From Actinotalea subterranea (GTDB lineage Bacteria > Actinomycetota > Actinomycetes > Actinomycetales > Cellulomonadaceae), in the NCBI RefSeq assembly GCF_008364845.1, contig NZ_VTTP01000006.1, positions 1 through 64,000 on the forward strand: DNA of 64,000 nucleotides, given 5' to 3'. The position numbers were made by a program, and so were the translations under genes. The notes under the pieces were generated by a model. The model ran no database searches and was not told where the DNA came from. It saw only the letters and a list, made by a program, of their open reading frames with translations. Shown here piece by piece: positions 7,961 through 17,040 of this stretch; position 1 is the stretch's first letter; every line of letters starts with the position of its first letter.

Positions 7961-9412
7961 ATGTCTCTGCCCCGCCCCACCCGGGCCGCCGTCGCGCGCC
8001 CCGACGTGGTGAGCCCCGCCCCCGAGGTGCGCCGCGCGCGCCTCAACCTCCTCGGCCTCTACCTCCTGCTGGGTGTCACCGTCTCGAGCTGGCTCGCGCG
8101 CCTGCCCACCGTGCGCACGTCGCTCGACCTCTCGACCGGGGACCTCGGCACGGTCCTCCTCGTCGGCGCCCTCGGCTCGCTCGCGACGGTGCTCGTCGCC
8201 GGCGGCGTCGTCACGCGCTGGGGCAGCCGCGCCACGCTCATGACCGCCGCCGTCGTGTTCTCCGTCGCGAACGTCCTGCTGGGGCTCGCGCCCACGATCG
8301 GCAGCCGGCCCGTCCTCGTGGCCGGTGTGGTCCTCCTGAGCGCCTCGTTCGCGCTCGGCAACGTCCCGATGAACGTCGAGACCGTCGTGATCGAGCGCGC
8401 GATGGGGCGCACCGTCGTGCCCCAGTTCCATGCCGCGTTCTCCGTCGGCAGCGTGCTCGGATCAGGGCTCGGGGCCCTCGCCTCCTGGGGCGGCGTCCCG
8501 CTGCTCGCCCAGTTCGGCGCCGTGAGCCTCGTGACCCTCGTGTGGCGCGCCGTGGCCGTCCCGGGCGCCGTGCTGCCCGCACCCCCCGCAGCCCCCGGGC
8601 CCGGGCAGCCGGGCGAGGACCCCGACGACCGGCCGACGCCCGCGCGTCGGGGTGCCGGCATGCGCACCGCGCTCGCGGCCTGGCGCGAGCCGAGGACGCT
8701 CGTCGTCGGCGTGGTCGTCATGGCGGCCGCGCTCTCCGAGGGCTCCGCGAACAACTGGCTGGCGATCTCCGTCGTCGACGGGTTCGGGCAGACCGAAGCC
8801 GTCGCGGCCCTCGTCTTCGGCACCTTCGTCGCCGCGATGACCGTGGCGCGACTGCTCGGCACGTTCCTCATCGACCGGTTCGGTCGCGTCGCGGTGCTCA
8901 CGGCCTCGGGCGTCTCGTCCCTCGTCGGCCTCGCCGCGTTCGGCCTCGCGTCGAGCCTCCCGCTCTCGGTCGTCGGCGTCGTGGCCTGGGGCCTGGGCGC
9001 CGGCCTCGTCGTGCCGATCGGCATGGCGGCCGTCTCCGCCGACCGGTTGCGCGCGGCGGGGCGCGTCGCGGTCGTGTCCGCGTTCGCGTCGGTCGCCTCG
9101 ATCACCGCGCCACCGCTCATCGGGCTCGCGGCCGAGCGGATGGGGGCACGGCACGCGCTCCTCCTCATCGCCGTCGTCCTGCTCGCGGGCACACTGCTGT
9201 CCCGTCGGGTCGACGAGGTGGCGCCGGCGCCCACGGCCCGCGAGGATGCGGGCGAGCCCGCTGTCCGCACCGGGCCCGCCGAGACCCTCCGGGGGACGGG
9301 TGACGACGACGGCACCACGCCCCCCGAGACCATCCTCGTCGAGGCCGTCGGCCTCGCAGGTCCACCCGGACGGGTAGCCCCGTCCACGCTCCTCAGCGAG
9401 GCACACCGGTGA
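7961..9412 (+). CDS. MFS transporter 1
   Basis: A 483-residue major facilitator protein with about twelve hydrophobic segments. The first loop SSWLARLPTVRTSL resembles the SWAARLPAVRD motif of its two neighbours, so all three are paralogues, this one the most divergent. It has a longer cytoplasmic loop and a polar C-terminal tail of about 60 residues rich in acidic residues and Pro. ATG at 7961 precedes the first membrane segment; frame remains open upstream but without homology. Substrate unknown; the LacI neighbour suggests a sugar or nucleoside-like compound, which is an inference. Confidence 0.85.
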   Translation: MSLPRPTRAAVARPDVVSPAPEVRRARLNLLGLYLLLGVTVSSWLARLPTVRTSLDLSTGDLGTVLLVGALGSLATVLVAGGVVTRWGSRATLMTAAVVFSVANVLLGLAPTIGSRPVLVAGVVLLSASFALGNVPMNVETVVIERAMGRTVVPQFHAAFSVGSVLGSGLGALASWGGVPLLAQFGAVSLVTLVWRAVAVPGAVLPAPPAAPGPGQPGEDPDDRPTPARRGAGMRTALAAWREPRTLVVGVVVMAAALSEGSANNWLAISVVDGFGQTEAVAALVFGTFVAAMTVARLLGTFLIDRFGRVAVLTASGVSSLVGLAAFGLASSLPLSVVGVVAWGLGAGLVVPIGMAAVSADRLRAAGRVAVVSAFASVASITAPPLIGLAAERMGARHALLLIAVVLLAGTLLSRRVDEVAPAPTAREDAGEPAVRTGPAETLRGTGDDDGTTPPETILVEAVGLAGPPGRVAPSTLLSEAHR

Positions 9413-10671
9413 GCACGTCCCCCGCAACCCCGACCGTGGTCCGCTCGCGCACGGCACAGGTGGCCGCCACCGCCGTGTTCGTGACCTTCTTCCTCAACGG
9501 GTTCAACTTCGCGAGCTGGGCCGCGCGGCTGCCCGCCGTCCGGGACGGCCTCGGCATGCGGCCCGAGCAGATCGGGCTCCTGCTCCTCATCGGCTCGATC
9601 GGGTCGCTCGCCGCGCTCCCGCTCTCGGGGCTCGTCGTCGTCAGGCTCGGGGCCCGCCGCACCATCCTCACGTTCGCGACCGCCAACGTCGCAGGCCTCC
9701 TCCTGGCCGCCGTCGGCGTCTCGATGGGCCAGGTCTGGTTCGTCGTGCCTGCCCTCGTGCTGTTCGGCATCGGGACGGGCGTGTGGGACGCCGCGATGAA
9801 CCTCGAGGGTGCGGCCGTCGAGCAGCGCCTGGGGCGCGCGATCATGCCGTGGTTCCACGCGGGATTCTCCTTCGGGACGATGGCGGGAGCCGCCCTGGGC
9901 GCGGTCGCGGCCCGGATGGGCGCGCCGGTCCTCGCACACCTCGCCGTCGCCCTCACGCTGAGCATGGTGGGCGTCGTCGTCTGCTCCCGGTGGTTCCTGC
10001 CCGAGGGCACCCACCGGCCCGACGGCGCCGATGACGCCGGCAGCACGGCGGCCGACGGCACCCGCGAGGGCGCGGGCCGCACGTTCAACGCGTGGCTCGA
10101 GCCGCGCACCCTCATGGTCGGGCTCGTGGTGCTCGCGGCCGCGCTCACCGAGGGTGCCGCGAACGACTGGGTCGCGCTCGCCGTAGTCGACGGGTTCGAC
10201 GCGCCCGACGAGACGGGCGCGCTCGCGTTCGGCGTCTTCGTCACGGCCATGACGGGCATGCGTCTGCTGGGCACGATGCTCCTCGACCGGTGGGGCCGCG
10301 TCGTCGTCCTGCGGCTCTCCGCCGCGCTGTCGCTCGCCGGCCTGGTGGTCTTCGGGCTCGTCCCGTCGCTCGGCCTCGCGCTCGCGGGCGCGGTCCTGTG
10401 GGGCATGGGCGCCGCCCTCGGCTTCCCGGTCGGGATGAGCGCCGCGTCGGACGACCCGCGCCGCGCCGCGCCGCGCCTCGCCGTCGTCGCGACCATCGGC
10501 TACAGCGCCTTCCTCGCCGGACCGCCGCTCCTCGGTCTCCTCGCGGAGCACGTGGGCTACCGGCACGCCCTGCTGGCCATCGCGGTGCCGGTCGTCATCG
10601 GCCTCTTCGTGATCCCGGCCGCGCGGCCGCTGCCCACCGCCCTGGGTGCCGCGGACGCCGAGGAGCGCTGA
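9409..10671 (+). CDS. MFS transporter 2
   Basis: 420 residues, twelve predicted membrane segments, start GTG overlapping the previous stop by four bases. Signature NFASWAARLPAVRDGL near the N-terminus and GTGVWDAAMNLEGAAVEQRL in the first half. It is the closest paralogue of the next gene, with the same length and the same motifs throughout, and so likely arose by tandem duplication. Substrate not identifiable. Confidence 0.88.
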   Translation: MSTSPATPTVVRSRTAQVAATAVFVTFFLNGFNFASWAARLPAVRDGLGMRPEQIGLLLLIGSIGSLAALPLSGLVVVRLGARRTILTFATANVAGLLLAAVGVSMGQVWFVVPALVLFGIGTGVWDAAMNLEGAAVEQRLGRAIMPWFHAGFSFGTMAGAALGAVAARMGAPVLAHLAVALTLSMVGVVVCSRWFLPEGTHRPDGADDAGSTAADGTREGAGRTFNAWLEPRTLMVGLVVLAAALTEGAANDWVALAVVDGFDAPDETGALAFGVFVTAMTGMRLLGTMLLDRWGRVVVLRLSAALSLAGLVVFGLVPSLGLALAGAVLWGMGAALGFPVGMSAASDDPRRAAPRLAVVATIGYSAFLAGPPLLGLLAEHVGYRHALLAIAVPVVIGLFVIPAARPLPTALGAADAEER

Positions 10672-10677
10672 CGGCCC

Positions 10678-11940
10678 ATGGCTCCCGCTCCCGCCGACGA
10701 CGCCGGGCCGGCTGACGTGGACGCACGCGACGGGTCCGTCGAGCCGTCGATCCGCCTCGCGTCGGTCGCCGTGTTCGCGACCTTCCTGCTGAGCGGCCTC
10801 AACTTCGCGAGCTGGGCCGCACGCCTGCCGGCCGTGCGTGACCGCCTGTCGCTCGCGCCCGACGAGGTCGGCCTCCTGCTCCTGGTCGGCGCCGTCGGGT
10901 CGGTCGTGGCGCTGCCCCTGTCGGGCGTCGTCGTGCAGCGGTGGGGAGCGCGCCGGACGGTGCGCGTCTCGGCGTCCCTCAACTCGGGCGGGCTCGCGCT
11001 CGCCGCGGTCGGCGCGAGCGCGGGCTCCGTGTGGCTGACGGCGGCGGGGATGCTCGTCTACGGGGTGGGCACGGGCGTGTGGGACGCGGCGATGAACCTC
11101 GAGGGCGCGGCCGTCGAGCAGCGCCTGGGACGGTCCCTCATGCCCCGCCTGCACGCGGGCTTCTCGATCGGCACCATGGCGGGCGCGGGGCTGGGCGCGC
11201 TCGCCGCGTGGCTGGGCATCCCCGTGGGCGCGCACCTCGGGGCCCTGCTCGCGGTCTCGCTGGCCATCGTCCTCCTCGCCACGCGCGCGTTCCTGCCCGA
11301 GGGCGTGCACGACGCGCCACGGCCGAGCGACGGTGGTCGGCAGGGCGGCGCCCTGCGCGCGTGGGGCGAGCCGCGGACCCTGCTCCTCGGGCTCGTCGTC
11401 CTGGGGGCGGCGCTCACGGAGGGCGCCGCGAACGACTGGGTGGGCCTGTCGGTGGTCGACGGCTTCGCGACCTCCGACGCCACGGGCGCGGCAGCCCTGG
11501 CGGTCTTCGTCACGGCCATGACCGGCATGCGCCTGCTCGGCACGCGTCTGCTCGACCGGTGGGGGCGCGTCGTCGTGCTGCGTCTCGCGGCGAGCCTCGC
11601 GCTGGTCGGGCTCGTCCTGTTCGCCCTGGGCCCGACGCTCGCGGTCGCGCTCCTGGGGGTCGTGGCGTGGGGCGCCGGTGCGGCGCTCGGCTTCCCGGTC
11701 GGGATGAGCGCGGCGTCGGACGACGCGGTGCGCGCACCGGCCCGCGTCGCCGTCGTCTCCACCATCGGTTACAGCGCCTTCTTCGTCGGGCCCCCGCTGC
11801 TGGGCATGCTCGCCGAGCAGGTGGGCTACCGCCACGCGATGCTCGCGATCGCGGTGCCCGCGGTGCTGAGCCTCGCGGTCGCCGGTGCCGCGGCACCCCT
11901 GCGCGCGGGCCGGGGGAGCGGGCCTAGCCTGGAGCCGTGA
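10678..11940 (+). CDS. MFS transporter 3
   Basis: 420 residues, same length as its upstream neighbour and sharing NFASWAARLPAVRD, GTGVWDAAMNLEGAAVEQRL, LTEGAANDW and SAASDD motifs with it. ATG six bases after the previous stop, so co-transcribed. Its 3' end overlaps murB by four bases (GTGA) and seems to hold the murB -10 box. Confidence 0.88.
   Translation: MAPAPADDAGPADVDARDGSVEPSIRLASVAVFATFLLSGLNFASWAARLPAVRDRLSLAPDEVGLLLLVGAVGSVVALPLSGVVVQRWGARRTVRVSASLNSGGLALAAVGASAGSVWLTAAGMLVYGVGTGVWDAAMNLEGAAVEQRLGRSLMPRLHAGFSIGTMAGAGLGALAAWLGIPVGAHLGALLAVSLAIVLLATRAFLPEGVHDAPRPSDGGRQGGALRAWGEPRTLLLGLVVLGAALTEGAANDWVGLSVVDGFATSDATGAAALAVFVTAMTGMRLLGTRLLDRWGRVVVLRLAASLALVGLVLFALGPTLAVALLGVVAWGAGAALGFPVGMSAASDDAVRAPARVAVVSTIGYSAFFVGPPLLGMLAEQVGYRHAMLAIAVPAVLSLAVAGAAAPLRAGRGSGPSLEP
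11925..11930 (+). promoter_or_regulatory. candidate -10 box for leaderless murB
   Basis: TAGCCT lies six bases before the murB GTG, inside the end of the MFS gene. This spacing puts the transcription start at the start codon and would keep murB expressed independently of the LacI-controlled transporters. Confidence 0.45.
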
Positions 11941-13097
11941 CCTCACCTGCACCCGTGAACGCCGGAGCCCTGCGCGCGCCCGGTCCGCTGCTGTCCGGTC
12001 TCACGACGCTGCGCCTGGGCGGGCCCGCGGGTCGCTACGTGGAGGCGGCCTCGGAGGCCGAGCTCGTCGAGGCGGTCCGCTCGGCCGACGACGCGGGGGA
12101 GCCGCTCCTCGTCCTGGGCGGCGGGTCGAACGTCGTGGTGCCCGACGCCGGGTTCGAGGGGCTCGTCGTCCGCGACGGCCGGTCCGGGCTCACCGTCGAG
12201 GACGCGGGGACGTGCGCCGGGGCGAGCATCCGGGTGCCGGCGGGCACGCCCTGGGTGGACCTGGTCGACAGGGCCGTCGCCGAGGGCTGGGTCGGCGTGG
12301 AGGCGCTCGCCGGCATCCCGGGATCCGCGGGCGCGACACCGGTCCAGAACGTCGGCGCCTACGGCCAGGACGTCGCGGGCGTGCTCTCGACCGTCCGGGT
12401 GTGGGACCGCGCCGAGTCGCGCGTGCGGACCCTCGCGCTGGTCGACCTCGAGCTCGGCTACCGGACGTCGCTCCTCAAGCGGTCCCTGCGGGGACCCGAC
12501 GGCGCACCGTCGCCGTTCGCGCCGACCCCGCGGTACGTGGTCCTGGACGTCGGCTTCCAGCTGCGCCTCGGCACCCTGTCGGCGCCCGTCGCGTACACGG
12601 AGCTCGCCCGGCGCCTCGACGTGGCCGTCGGCGCGCGCGCACCCCTGACCGAGGTGCGCCAGGCCGTGCTCGAGCTCCGCGCAGGCAAGGGCATGGTGCT
12701 CGACGCGGCCGACCCGGACACGTGGAGCGCCGGCTCGTTCTTCACGAACCCGGTGGTGGCCGCCGACGTCGCCGACCGGCTCCCCGAGGGCGCGCCGCGC
12801 TTCGCCGTCCGCTCCGCCCGCCCGGAGCGGACCACGGGCCCGAGCCTCGGCGCGGTCGACGAGACGCTCGTCAAGACGAGCGCGGCCTGGCTCATCGAGC
12901 ACGCCGGGTTCGGCAAGGGGTACGGCCTGCCCGGACCGGTCGGGCTGTCGACCAAGCACGCCCTCGCGCTGACCAACCGGGGCGAGGGCACGACGGCGGA
13001 GCTCCTGGCTCTCGCGCGCACGGTGCGCGACGGCGTGCGCGACACGTTCGGCATCGTGCTCGAGGCCGAGCCCGTCCTCGTGGGCTGCGCGCTCTGA
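11937..13097 (+). CDS. murB: UDP-N-acetylmuramate dehydrogenase
   Basis: 386 residues. MurB reduces UDP-N-acetylglucosamine enolpyruvate to UDP-N-acetylmuramate with NADPH and FAD, in the cytoplasm. FAD-binding GGGSNVVV starts at residue 61; GIPGSAGATPVQNVGAYGQ follows; the proton-donor serine is S267 in GSFFTNPVV; a C-terminal Glu in EAEPVLVG completes the site. Type I length plus an actinobacterial C-terminal domain. The neighbourhood (MaoC pair upstream) is the usual actinobacterial one, here interrupted by transporters. Confidence 0.95.
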   Translation: MTSPAPVNAGALRAPGPLLSGLTTLRLGGPAGRYVEAASEAELVEAVRSADDAGEPLLVLGGGSNVVVPDAGFEGLVVRDGRSGLTVEDAGTCAGASIRVPAGTPWVDLVDRAVAEGWVGVEALAGIPGSAGATPVQNVGAYGQDVAGVLSTVRVWDRAESRVRTLALVDLELGYRTSLLKRSLRGPDGAPSPFAPTPRYVVLDVGFQLRLGTLSAPVAYTELARRLDVAVGARAPLTEVRQAVLELRAGKGMVLDAADPDTWSAGSFFTNPVVAADVADRLPEGAPRFAVRSARPERTTGPSLGAVDETLVKTSAAWLIEHAGFGKGYGLPGPVGLSTKHALALTNRGEGTTAELLALARTVRDGVRDTFGIVLEAEPVLVGCAL

Positions 13098-13119
13098 GGT
13101 CAGCGCGGCCGGGTCGGCC

Positions 13120-14163
13120 TCAGGCGTCCGAGGGCGCCGGCCCGTCCGGCGCCGCGAGCCACGCGTCGACGTCCCGTAGGAGCCGCGCCTTCGTCGACCC
13201 GCCGGCGCGCGACGCCCTGATCGACCCGCGGGCCAGCTCGGCGAGCTCCGCGTCGCTGAACCCGTGGACGTGCCGCGCCGCCTCGTACTGGGCGACCAGG
13301 CGCGAGCCGAACAGCAGGGGGTCGTCCGCGCCGAGCGCGACGGTAGCGCCGGCGACCGCGAGGGTGCGCAGCGGGACGTGGTGGTCCTCCGCGTACACGC
13401 CGAGCGACACGTTCGACGCCGGGCACAGCTCGAGCGCGACGCCCCGGCTCACCACGTCGTCGAGCACGCGCGGGTCCTCCGCGGAGCGCACCCCGTGGCC
13501 GAGGCGGTCCGGGCGCAGGTGCTCGAGGACCTCCGCGACGTGGCCCGGGCCCAGCAGCTCCCCACCGTGCGGGACCGACGCGAGGCCCGCGCGTCGTGCG
13601 ATGTCGAACGCCGGGGCCCAGTCGACGGTGTCTCCGCGGCGCTCGTCGTTGCTCAGGCCGAACCCGACGACCTGACCCGGCCCGTCGCCCGCGTAGCGCG
13701 CGGCGAGGCGCGCGAGCGTCCGTGCGTCGAGCGGGTGCCGGGTGCGCGAGGACGCGACGACGACGCCGACCTCGACGCCCGTGCGTGCGCTCGCCGCCGT
13801 GGCCTCGTCGAGCACGATCTCGAGGGCCGGCGTGATCCCGCCGACGAACGGGGCGTAGGAGGTCGGGTCCACCTGGATCTCGAGCCGCCGGGAGCCCTCG
13901 GCCGCGTCGTCCGCGGCCGCCTCGGCGACGATGCGGCGCATGTCCGCCTCGGTCCGCACGCAGGCGCGCGCGGCGTCGTACAGCCGCTGGAACCGGAACC
14001 AGCCCCGCTCGTCCGCGGGCGGCCGCACGGGCTGCTCGTCGAGGAGAGCCTGGGGGAGCCGCACGCCGCGCGCGGCAGCCATGTCGGCGAGCGTCGTCAC
14101 GCGCATCGACCCGGTGAAGTGAAGGTGGAGGTGGGCCTTGGGCAGTCCCACCAGGTCGCGCAT
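13120..14163 (-). CDS. adenosine deaminase family protein
   Basis: A 347-residue amidohydrolase matching actinobacterial adenosine deaminases, which convert adenosine to inosine. Zinc ligands H13 and H15 lie in AHLHLHFTGSM; GGELLG holds the catalytic Glu region; RLGHGVRS, LCPASNVSLGV and LGADDPLLF are the remaining ADA motifs, with the zinc-binding Asp in the last. The canonical Asp after HxHL is Thr17, as in this subfamily. ATG 14163 is preferred: it begins MRDLVGLPKAH and has CACACT six bases upstream; a GTG at 14205 would add 14 residues. It follows the response regulator gene but may have its own start. Confidence 0.85.
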   Translation of the reverse strand: MRDLVGLPKAHLHLHFTGSMRVTTLADMAAARGVRLPQALLDEQPVRPPADERGWFRFQRLYDAARACVRTEADMRRIVAEAAADDAAEGSRRLEIQVDPTSYAPFVGGITPALEIVLDEATAASARTGVEVGVVVASSRTRHPLDARTLARLAARYAGDGPGQVVGFGLSNDERRGDTVDWAPAFDIARRAGLASVPHGGELLGPGHVAEVLEHLRPDRLGHGVRSAEDPRVLDDVVSRGVALELCPASNVSLGVYAEDHHVPLRTLAVAGATVALGADDPLLFGSRLVAQYEAARHVHGFSDAELAELARGSIRASRAGGSTKARLLRDVDAWLAAPDGPAPSDA

Positions 14164-14205
14164 CGGGTCAGTGTGCCAGGCCGTGCCGGGCCGGACGCGG
14201 TCCAC

Positions 14206-14835
14206 TCACGGTGATCGCAGGATGCCGCGCTCGTAGGCGAGCGTCACGGCGCGTGTGCGGTCGTCGACCCCGAGCTTCGCGAAGATGCGCAGCAGGTGCG
14301 TCTTGACGGTCGCCTCGGCGATGAACAGCTCCGCGCCGACCTGCGCGTTGCTCGAACCGCGCGCGACGGCCGCGAGGACCTCGAGCTCACGGGCCGTGAG
14401 GCGCTCGCCGCCACCGTCGCGCAGCTGCGAGACGAGGCGCCGGGCGACCGACGGCGCGAGCACGGTCTCCCCGCGCGCGGCCGCCCGGACGGCCTCGACG
14501 AGGTCCTGCTGGGGTGCGTCCTTGAGCAGGTAACCCGTGGCCCCGGCCTCGACGGCGCGCAGGATGTCCGCGTCCGACTCGTACGTCGTCAGCACCACGA
14601 CGCGCACGCCCGGCGTGGTCGCGAGGATCTGGCCCGTCGCGGTCGCGCCGTCCATCACGGGCATCCGCAGGTCCATGAGCACGACGTCGGGGACCACGCG
14701 TGCCACCAGCTCGACGGCCTGCGCGCCGTCGGCGGCCTCGCCGACGATCTCGAGGTCCGGCTCGCCCGCGAGCAGGCCGACGATGCCTGCGCGGACCACG
14801 GGGTGGTCGTCGACGACGACGAGGCGGACGGTCAT
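14206..14835 (-). CDS. NarL/FixJ-type response regulator
   Basis: 209 residues: receiver domain with acidic pocket D9/D10, phospho-acceptor D55 in VLMDLRMP, and the conserved Lys in YLLKDAP; then a LuxR-type helix-turn-helix (LTARELEVLAAVARGSSNAQVGAEL). It overlaps the kinase gene by four bases, so it is its cognate regulator. It probably acts on the ABC exporter operon upstream. Confidence 0.93.
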   Translation of the reverse strand: MTVRLVVVDDHPVVRAGIVGLLAGEPDLEIVGEAADGAQAVELVARVVPDVVLMDLRMPVMDGATATGQILATTPGVRVVVLTTYESDADILRAVEAGATGYLLKDAPQQDLVEAVRAAARGETVLAPSVARRLVSQLRDGGGERLTARELEVLAAVARGSSNAQVGAELFIAEATVKTHLLRIFAKLGVDDRTRAVTLAYERGILRSP

Positions 14836-16148
14836 GACGTGCCCTCCCGGGGCTCGGGGTTCCGGTGCTCAGGCTGCCGTGCCTCCGCGGGCAGGGACAC
14901 CCGGACGCGGGTGCCGCCCGCCGCGCCGCCGCTCACGGCGAGCTCGCCGCCGCCCGAGGTGACGCGCTCGCGCATGCCCCGCAGGCCGAAGCCCTCGGCC
15001 GCGGCCGGGTCGATGCCGCGTCCGTCGTCGACGACCTCGAGCGCGATGCTCCCGTGGCGCGTCCCGTCGGGGTCGCCGACGAGCACGAGCTGGACGTGCC
15101 GCGCGTCCGCGTGCCGCCTGACGTTCGCGAGCGCCTCCTGGGCCGCGCGCAGGAGGATGACCTCGCGGTCGCGGCCGATCGCCTGCTCCGTCGCGTCGTC
15201 GGGCAGGACGACCTCGACCTGGACGCCCGTCTCCTGCTCGAAGCGCGCCGCGAGCCGTCCCAGCGCCTGGCCGAGCGTCGCGCCGTCGAGCCCCACCGGA
15301 GCGAACGCAGCGACGAGCGCCCGCGCCTCGGCGAGGTTGTCGCGTGCCGTCTGCTCGACGAGGGCCATGCGCTCCGCGGCCCGCTCGGGCTCGCCCCGGC
15401 GCACGTCCGACGCAGCGGTCTGGGCGAGCATCACGATGCTCGTGAAGCCCTGCGCGAGGGTGTCGTGGATCTCGCGGGCCATGCGCTCGCGCTCGGCGGC
15501 GACGCCCGCGGCGTGGTGCGTGCGGCCCAGCTCGGCCTGTGCGTCGCCGAGGCGCGCGAGCAGCTCGGCACGCTCCTCGCTCTGCTCCGCGACCTCCGTG
15601 ATCCACAGCCCGAGGAGGACCGCGAACGCCAGGGCCAGGGCGCCCTGGGCCAGGGCCTCGGGGAGGTTCGCCGAGTCGGGCCCCTCGTGCGCGACGGTCG
15701 CGACGGTGATGCCGACGGTGAGGAGCACCGAGGCGACCACGCCCGCGCGTCGGCTCTCGGAGAAGAACCAGATCTGGCTGTACGCGACGAACAGCAGGAT
15801 CGAGCCGATCGGGCTGATCCGCACGATCACCACCGTCACCACGACCAGCAGCACCACGTACACGAGCGCGAGACGCCGGTCACCCGTGCGTGCGGCACGG
15901 TGACCGACGGCGGCGTACGCGGCCGTGAGCGCCGCGAGGAGCGCGAGCACCGCGGCCAGCGCCGGGCCCCGGGTGTCGAGGACCAGCGCGACGGCCGCGA
16001 TGACCACCATCAGGTAGAACGCGACGTCCCAGCCGCGCAGCGCCCGCAGCCAGAACTGCCTGCGCTGCGAGGCGAGCCACGCGGGCGAGGCGCTGAGCTC
16101 TGCGGGCGGGGCGCTGAGCCCCGCCCGCGGCTCGGGCTCAGCCGTCAT
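14832..16148 (-). CDS. sensor histidine kinase (HisKA_3 / NarL-partner type)
   Basis: 438 residues. About five to six N-terminal membrane segments (residues 40-185), then a coiled region, a HisKA_3 dimerization domain with phospho-acceptor H228 in MAREIHDTLAQG, and a HATPase domain (NVRRHADARHVQL, DDGRGID, GFGLRGMRERV). There is no extracellular sensor domain, as in DesK-like kinases that sense membrane or transporter state. Overlaps the permease gene by 11 bases and the regulator gene by four. Confidence 0.93.
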   Translation of the reverse strand: MTAEPEPRAGLSAPPAELSASPAWLASQRRQFWLRALRGWDVAFYLMVVIAAVALVLDTRGPALAAVLALLAALTAAYAAVGHRAARTGDRRLALVYVVLLVVVTVVIVRISPIGSILLFVAYSQIWFFSESRRAGVVASVLLTVGITVATVAHEGPDSANLPEALAQGALALAFAVLLGLWITEVAEQSEERAELLARLGDAQAELGRTHHAAGVAAERERMAREIHDTLAQGFTSIVMLAQTAASDVRRGEPERAAERMALVEQTARDNLAEARALVAAFAPVGLDGATLGQALGRLAARFEQETGVQVEVVLPDDATEQAIGRDREVILLRAAQEALANVRRHADARHVQLVLVGDPDGTRHGSIALEVVDDGRGIDPAAAEGFGLRGMRERVTSGGGELAVSGGAAGGTRVRVSLPAEARQPEHRNPEPREGTS

Positions 16149-17040
16149 CGCGGCGCTTCCACCGGAACGTCTTGGCGCCGACGACGACGCTCGCGAGGAG
16201 CCAGGCGGCCAGCACGGCGGCCGTCATCGGGTGCTGCCACGAGCCGGACACCTCGAACGACTCGGCCTGCTCGGGCAGGAACACCGAGCGCATGCCCTGC
16301 GCCATCCACTTGAGCGGGAACACCTCGGCGACGCGCTGCATCCACGTGGGCAGGTCGCTGTAGACGAAGAAGACGCCGGAGATGAACTGCAGCACGAGCA
16401 CGATCGGGATGACCACGGCGGAGACGCTCTTGCCGCTGCGGGGCACCGACGAGAACGCGATGCCGCACATGGCGCCGGTGGCCGTGCCGAGACCGAACAC
16501 CCAGGCGAAGGTGAGCCACGGGCCGGCCGTCGTCGGCAGGTCGATGTCGAAGAGCACCGCGCCGGCCCCGAGCAGCAGCGCCATCTGGACGAGGCTCGAG
16601 ATCAGCACCGACGCGATCTTCCCGATGAAGTAGGAGACCGCGGGCATCGGCGTGCCGCGCAGGCGCTTGAGCCCGCCCTCGTCGCGCTCGACGGCGATCG
16701 AGATCGCGAGGTTCTGGAAGCTCGAGAGCATCACGCCGGTCGCGATCATCCCGGGCAGGAAGTACTGCGCGAAGGGGATGCCGGGCTCGGGCCCGACGGT
16801 CGCGCCGTCCTGGCCGAACACCGTGGCGAAGATCGCGAGCATGATCACCGGGTAGGCGAAGATGAACACGACGGCGTCGCGCTCGCGGAAGAACTGCTTG
16901 AGCTCGATGCCGGTGCGCGCGAGGCCGAGGGCGAGGACCGAGGGCAACGCCCCGGTCCCGGAGCGTCCGCGCGCCGTGGGCGAGCCACCGACGGGCCCGG
17001 TGTGCGTGGGTCCGGCGTGCGTGGGTGCGGCGGCGCTCAT
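16138..17040 (-). CDS. ABC-2 type transporter permease
   Basis: 300 residues with six hydrophobic segments, the first after a 45-residue cytoplasmic head. LKRLRGTPMP before a membrane segment is characteristic of ABC-2 export permeases. With the ATPase gene, which it overlaps by four bases, it forms an exporter, possibly for a drug, peptide or lipid. The co-encoded two-component system suggests self-regulated resistance or envelope-stress response; this is inferred from gene order. Confidence 0.9.
   Translation of the reverse strand: MSAAAPTHAGPTHTGPVGGSPTARGRSGTGALPSVLALGLARTGIELKQFFRERDAVVFIFAYPVIMLAIFATVFGQDGATVGPEPGIPFAQYFLPGMIATGVMLSSFQNLAISIAVERDEGGLKRLRGTPMPAVSYFIGKIASVLISSLVQMALLLGAGAVLFDIDLPTTAGPWLTFAWVFGLGTATGAMCGIAFSSVPRSGKSVSAVVIPIVLVLQFISGVFFVYSDLPTWMQRVAEVFPLKWMAQGMRSVFLPEQAESFEVSGSWQHPMTAAVLAAWLLASVVVGAKTFRWKRRDDG

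Noticed and set aside
6698-11936. Insertion sequence or att sites bounding the LacI/MFS block
   Set aside because: No transposase, integrase, terminal inverted repeats or target duplications were found at the borders.
8059-11952. A 1297-codon minus-strand frame across the MFS genes
   Set aside because: Shadow of three membrane-protein genes; Arg/Ala/Gly-rich with no homology and no ribosome binding site.
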